Of a stretch of 18,134 nt of DNA, positions 14,991 through 18,134 are shown one piece after another (within the stretch, counting starts at the first letter, position 1; each line of letters opens with the position of its first letter). The notes under the pieces are model-generated. The model was given only the letters and a program-made list of their open reading frames with translations. It was not told the origin of the DNA and ran no database searches. The translations under genes were made by a program, and so were the position numbers. The stretch spans positions 1 to 18,134 of the forward strand of contig JAIXVS010000150.1 of the NCBI GenBank assembly GCA_027482795.1, read 5' to 3'. This DNA is from Rhodobacter sp. (GTDB lineage: Bacteria > Pseudomonadota > Alphaproteobacteria > Rhodobacterales > Rhodobacteraceae).

Positions 14991-15509
14991 GTGTTGCACA
15001 GCCTCAACCGTTTTTAGCCCTCCACACTGGAAAATACCGCGTTAACACAACATCCCGCGCGGGGAGAGAGTACTCAACAGCACAAAAGACGGTCCCGTAG
15101 CCCCGCGTAGCCAGCACGACTACCCAGTCATCCGCCACTCAGGTTGAGCCCGTAACTTGCAATCGGCTCACTGTGTTACTCCAGCAAACCCCGATGTTGT
15201 GTTAACATAGCAAATTACGCTGGCAGCGAGCCCGACAGCGCGTAAGCTGGGCGCTAGCAGCACAGCATACCCAAAACCCCAATCCAGCCGACTGTAACTC
15301 TCGTTGAGCCCGTCAACAGAGCCAAAAACGCTGCGTTAACACAGCAAACCCAAATACTGTGCTCAGTACAGCAAACCAGTTCGCTATGTTCAACACAGCA
15401 AACGATGCCCAAACCAGCAAAACTGGGGCAAGAACGCTGGTAGAACCGTGCAATGACTGTTCAACGCACGAACAAATGTGCTATTCCTAAGCCATTGATT
15501 AGGTTGATT
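14991..15509. repeat. Gene-free stretch with degenerate repeats (downstream of tRNA-Phe)
   Basis: No gene is evident in about 520 bases. Copies of a TGTGTTNAACACAGCAAAC-like motif occur at 15039-15050 (partial), 15172-15189, 15198-15214, 15332-15349, 15355-15376 and 15385-15403. A second word, TTGAGCCCGT, recurs near 15145 and 15304, with a variant GCGAGCCCG near 15225. The spacing is irregular and copies differ, so this is neither a CRISPR nor a tidy tandem array. Confidence 0.65.
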
Positions 15510-15513
15510 TAAA

Positions 15514-15589
15514 TGGTGCCCAGAGCCGGAATCGAACCAGCGACACGCGGATTTTCAATCCGCTGCTCTACCAACTGAGCTATCTGGGC
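15514..15589 (-). tRNA. tRNA-Phe (anticodon GAA)
   Basis: The 76-base gene folds as a standard cloverleaf. The acceptor GCCCAGA pairs with TCTGGGC, the D arm is GCTCAGTTGGTAGAGC, and the anticodon stem GCGGA/TCCGC carries the loop with GAA at plus 15554-15556. The T arm contains GGTTCGATTCC, and CCA is encoded (15514-15516). It lies 107 bases after yacG on the same strand. Its 3' half is duplicated at 14170-14218, marking it as an integration target. Confidence 0.96.
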
Positions 15590-15696
15590 ACTGACTGGTT
15601 TGGCGCTGGCCTCACCGCTTGGTGGGGGGGTGATAGCGACAACGCGCTTGGGTGTCTAGGGGGATTTGGGGGGGCTTTCGCAGAAAATCGGAAAAA

Positions 15697-15903
15697 CTAT
15701 TGCGGGCGGCGGCCTGATGGGCGCAGCGGGGTATCTTCGCCCTCAACGGCGCCCTCGCCCTCGCCTTCCTCGTCCAATCCACCCTCATCTGGAATGGCAT
15801 AGCTGCCCGTCAGCCATTTGCCCAAATCCACATCGGCGCAGCGGCGCGAGCAGAAGGGGCGGTATTTCGCATCCGTCTCTTTGGCACAAATCGGGCAGGT
15901 CAT
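15697..15903 (-). CDS. yacG: YacG-type zinc-binding protein (DNA gyrase inhibitor family)
   Basis: This 68-residue protein has zinc ligands Cys3, Cys6, Cys18 and Cys22 in the YacG spacing (CPIC, then CSRRC), followed by ADVDLGKWLTGSYAIP, the family signature. E. coli YacG binds GyrB and inhibits gyrase. The C-terminal tail here is very acidic (DEGGLDEEGEGEGAVEGED), as in many alphaproteobacterial relatives. Its ATG (15901-15903) overlaps the TGA of the RNase E/G gene (ATGA), a coupling that suggests a shared role or at least fixed stoichiometry. Confidence 0.9.
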   Translation of the reverse strand: MTCPICAKETDAKYRPFCSRRCADVDLGKWLTGSYAIPDEGGLDEEGEGEGAVEGEDTPLRPSGRRPQ

Positions 15904-16934
15904 ATTGCCCCCGCCAGCAGGTCGCGCAGCGGAACGCGGTCACGTTTGCGGGTAAATTCAAACAGGCCCAAGGTCGTCCATCCCGCCAAATTCACCTCTG
16001 CCTCCGCCTTAAACGCTGCGCGGATCACCTGATCCAATACAGCGCGGTCGCGCTTTGGCATCGGGGCGAAATCCACCACCACCTGCCCGCCAAGCCCGCG
16101 CAGCCGCAATTGGCGCGGCAGGGCGCGGGCGGCGGCGATATTCACCTTTAGGCTGGCGGCGGGGCTGGTGTCATTGCCCGTGTTCACATCCACTGCCACC
16201 AGCGCACGGGTGGGTTCAACCATCATATGCCCCTCACCCAAGTCAACGCGCGGGGCCAGCAGCGAATCGAGCATTTCCAAAACGCCGTGCCCCGCCAGCC
16301 CGCCTTCAATCACCTCGTCTGGCGCAGGGTCGGCCCAATCGCGCCACGCGGTTTCATGCGCGCCAGCGCCTTCGACCAGCAGTTCAGGGCCGCCTTCAGT
16401 ATCGGCCAGCACTGCCGCCGCCAGCTCGCGCATCGCTGCGATATCCTCGGCAATCTCGTCCGCCTCTGCCCCTTCGCAGGCTGACCGCAGAATAAGCCCA
16501 AGATTTTCCGCGGCCCCCGCCATCCCCTCACGCGCCAATGCGTCCAAATCTGCCCGCAGCTCTTCATCGCGAATGCGGCGCGAGATATTTAGCCCCGGCG
16601 CATCAGGGGTGACAATCGCATAACGCGATTTGAACAGCAGGCGCGTGGTGACAGGATAGGCCTTGCCCGCCTCCGCTGGCCCCGTGATCTGCACCAACAA
16701 ACGCTGGCCTGGCGCAATCCCCGCTGTCTGGCGCAAAAATCCGTGGCCACCCAGCAGGCGCACAAACATGCCGCCTTGCCCTTTCATCGGGCGGTCGGCC
16801 ACAGCGCGGTAGATCGCGCCCACCAGCGGCGCATCACCTTCGGGGTCAATTGCCACATCGTCCAGCGCGCCATCGACCAGCAGCGCGGCAATCGGGCGGC
16901 CCTTAATCTCGTCTAGTATCACAACGCGGCTCAT
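15900..16934 (-). CDS. Ribonuclease E/G family protein, short form
   Basis: The 344-residue protein holds the RNase E/G catalytic core. The DNase-I-like subdomain has VEPTRALVAVDVNTG and GGQVVVDFAPM; their aspartates, at about 249 and 288, correspond to the catalytic metal-binding pair of RNase E. The N-terminal part covers a reduced S1-like region. The CPxCxG zinc-link of full-length RNase E/G is missing and the protein is shorter than RNase G (about 490). The ATG at 16932-16934 overlaps the maf TGA, which fixes the start against a longer frame from 17087. A role in rRNA or mRNA processing is expected; it is a paralogue and not the large RNase E. Confidence 0.88.
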   Translation of the reverse strand: MSRVVILDEIKGRPIAALLVDGALDDVAIDPEGDAPLVGAIYRAVADRPMKGQGGMFVRLLGGHGFLRQTAGIAPGQRLLVQITGPAEAGKAYPVTTRLLFKSRYAIVTPDAPGLNISRRIRDEELRADLDALAREGMAGAAENLGLILRSACEGAEADEIAEDIAAMRELAAAVLADTEGGPELLVEGAGAHETAWRDWADPAPDEVIEGGLAGHGVLEMLDSLLAPRVDLGEGHMMVEPTRALVAVDVNTGNDTSPAASLKVNIAAARALPRQLRLRGLGGQVVVDFAPMPKRDRAVLDQVIRAAFKAEAEVNLAGWTTLGLFEFTRKRDRVPLRDLLAGAI

Positions 16935-17506
16935 GCCTGCCTCCAAACGGGATAGCCCGCAGCCGCCAGCAGCGCCGCCGTTTCGGCCAAGGGCAGCCCG
17001 ACAATCCCCGTAAAACTGCCCGAAATCCAAGGGATAAAGGCCGATGCCGCGCCTTGAATGGCATAGCCCCCCGCCTTGCCCTGCCATTCGCCGCCAGCAA
17101 GAAAGGCGTTGAGTTCAATGTCTGACAGACGCTTCATCTTCACAGTCGACACGCTTTCACGTGTCCAAACCTGCGCGCCGCGCCGCACCGCCAGCGCCGT
17201 AATCACTTGGTGCCGCCGCCCGCCCAAATCGGTTAAAAACCGCGCCGCCTCGCCCGCATCCGTAGGCTTGCCCAAAATACGGCGGCCCAAGGCCACGGTC
17301 GTATCGGCGCATAGAACGATGTCATCGTCCCCCGCCTGCACCGCCGCTGCCTTTTCAAACGCAAGGCGCGCGCAATAGGGGCGCGGCAATTCGCCCTTCT
17401 TCGGGGTTTCGTCAATGTCTGGGGGCAGAATCGCATCGGGCACAATCCCGATCTGCGCCAATAACTCACGGCGGCGCGGGCTGCCCGATCCTAAGATAAA
17501 GCGCAA
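16931..17506 (-). CDS. maf: Maf family nucleotide pyrophosphatase
   Basis: The 191-residue protein begins MRFILGSGSPRRRELL, the Maf signature that binds the nucleotide phosphates. It continues with DIDETPKKGE, the catalytic-loop CADTTVALGRRILGKP around 66-81, and the family's GGRRHQVITALAV. Maf proteins hydrolyse non-canonical or modified nucleoside triphosphates to monophosphates (house-cleaning). It starts at TTG 17504-17506, immediately after the infA TAA, so translation is likely coupled to infA; no independent ribosome binding site is obvious. The TTG is supported because the signature begins at once. Confidence 0.92.
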   Translation of the reverse strand: MRFILGSGSPRRRELLAQIGIVPDAILPPDIDETPKKGELPRPYCARLAFEKAAAVQAGDDDIVLCADTTVALGRRILGKPTDAGEAARFLTDLGGRRHQVITALAVRRGAQVWTRESVSTVKMKRLSDIELNAFLAGGEWQGKAGGYAIQGAASAFIPWISGSFTGIVGLPLAETAALLAAAGYPVWRQA

Positions 17507-17725
17507 TTACTTGAAACGATAGTTGATGCGGCCCTTGGACAGATCATAGGGTGTCATTTCGACCTGCACCTTATCGCCCGCCAGCACGCGAATGCGGTTC
17601 TTGCGCATCTTGCCCGCCATCACCGCGATCAATTCATGGCCATTTTCGAGTTCAACCTTGAATGTCGCATTGGGCAGAAGTTCCTTCACGACACCTGGGA
17701 ATTCGAGAATATCTTCCTTGGCCAT
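17507..17725 (-). CDS. infA: Translation initiation factor IF-1
   Basis: The 72-residue protein MAKEDILEFPGVVKELLPNA... matches IF-1 over its full length, including ENGHELIAVMAGKMRKNRIRVLAGDKVQVEMTPYDLSKGRI (the S1-like OB fold that sits in the ribosomal A site). The ATG at 17723-17725 has GGAGA a few bases upstream; the longer frame from 17782 adds 19 unrelated residues. It heads the infA-maf-RNase-yacG unit. Confidence 0.97.
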   Translation of the reverse strand: MAKEDILEFPGVVKELLPNATFKVELENGHELIAVMAGKMRKNRIRVLAGDKVQVEMTPYDLSKGRINYRFK

Positions 17726-17829
17726 GTTCTCTCCAATAAAATTTGGCCCGCAAACCGTGTGGCTGCTGGCATGCCGGCGCATATGCGCCCATGCGCGCCG
17801 ATTTTCAAGGAAAAAATGCGCCCAGCAGA
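17726..17829 (-). promoter_or_regulatory. infA promoter region with a perfect GC-rich palindrome
   Basis: This 104-base gap must drive infA and the genes after it. GGCGCATATGCGCC (17776-17789) is a perfect 14-bp palindrome. TTGAAA on the minus strand (near 17802-17807) could be a -35, with CATATG inside the palindrome as a poor -10 after 17 bases. Confidence 0.4.
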
Positions 17830-18134
17830 CTAACGCGCCATCGAAAAAAGCGCGGCCACATCCAAATGCGCTTCGATATGGGCGGCCAGCGCGTCCAGCG
17901 CGCCCTCTACCCTCGCATCATAGGACTGGCCAGATGGCGCGGCCCCCATCTGCGCCAAAAAGGCGGCGCGAAACGCGTCCTCGCGGAAAAGCCCATGCAA
18001 ATAGCTGCCCATGATGCGCCCATCAGGCGAAGTTGCCCCTTCATCCCCGCCGCCAATACGCGCAAAAGGGCGCGCGCGGGCAGGCCCATCGCTGCGGCCA
18101 ATATGAATTTCATAGCCCGAAACCTCGGCCCCGC
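17830..18134 (-). CDS. cobQ: Cobyric acid synthase, C-terminal end (N-terminus beyond window)
   Basis: The last 100 residues are present. They include GAEVSGYEIHIGRSDG and RIMGSYLHGLF, whose His is the catalytic histidine of the class I glutamine amidotransferase domain of CobQ/CbiP. The enzyme amidates side chains of adenosylcobyrinic acid diamide using glutamine in cobalamin synthesis. The frame continues to the right window edge. CobB has a related domain, but the GSYLHGLF context near the end fits CobQ better. Confidence 0.85.
   Translation of the reverse strand, partial: GAEVSGYEIHIGRSDGPARARPFARIGGGDEGATSPDGRIMGSYLHGLFREDAFRAAFLAQMGAAPSGQSYDARVEGALDALAAHIEAHLDVAALFSMAR

Noticed and set aside
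14042..15403. CRISPR array or integron attC cluster
   Set aside because: Copies vary in sequence and orientation, spacing is irregular, and there are no cas or integrase genes and no attC-type terminal core pairs.

Overview
The window looks like a chromosomal segment of an alphaproteobacterium, most likely of the Rhodobacteraceae/roseobacter type. This is inferred from protein style, moderately high GC in the right half, and the gene order infA - maf - RNase E/G - yacG - tRNA-Phe. No taxonomic search was possible. TTG start codons are frequent: a permease, a LacI regulator, a phytase and maf all appear to use one.

Region 1 (1-5183) is a surface-polysaccharide locus. On the minus strand, a CDP-glucose 4,6-dehydratase abuts a zinc-finger C-methyltransferase that runs off the left edge; together they suggest a C-methylated deoxysugar made from CDP-glucose. 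Divergently on the plus strand lie a GtrA flippase-like protein, a large DUF6044-type membrane protein coupled to it by one base, a SAM-dependent methyltransferase, and a possible tiny TTG-started ORF.

Region 2 (5401-13889) is the main result. A minus-strand operon encodes a fused ABC permease, ATPase, periplasmic binding protein, inositol-monophosphatase-family phosphatase, CX5R-type dual-specificity-like phosphatase and LacI regulator. It is divergent from a plus-strand pair encoding a secreted protein of unknown function and a secreted beta-propeller phytase. The simplest reading is a phytate (myo-inositol hexakisphosphate) utilisation locus. The phytase would strip phosphates outside the cytoplasm, the ABC system would import the remaining inositol phosphates, and the two cytoplasmic phosphatases would finish dephosphorylation under LacI control. 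The shared intergenic region holds a perfect 14-bp palindrome (candidate operator) and a Pho-box-like sequence. Assignment of the individual families is firm; the system-level role is inference.

Region 3 (about 13890-15590) is a small accessory patch downstream of tRNA-Phe(GAA). A 49-bp near-perfect direct repeat places a 3' fragment of tRNA-Phe 1.34 kb from the intact tRNA. Between the copies lie a parDE toxin-antitoxin pair and several degenerate copies of a TGTGTTNAACACAGCAAAC-like motif. This looks like the remnant of tRNA-targeted integration; no integrase is visible.

Region 4 (15514-18134) is conserved core on the minus strand: infA, maf, a short RNase E/G-family protein, yacG and tRNA-Phe, with maf/RNase and RNase/yacG joined by ATGA overlaps. 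The C-terminal end of cobyric acid synthase lies at the right edge.
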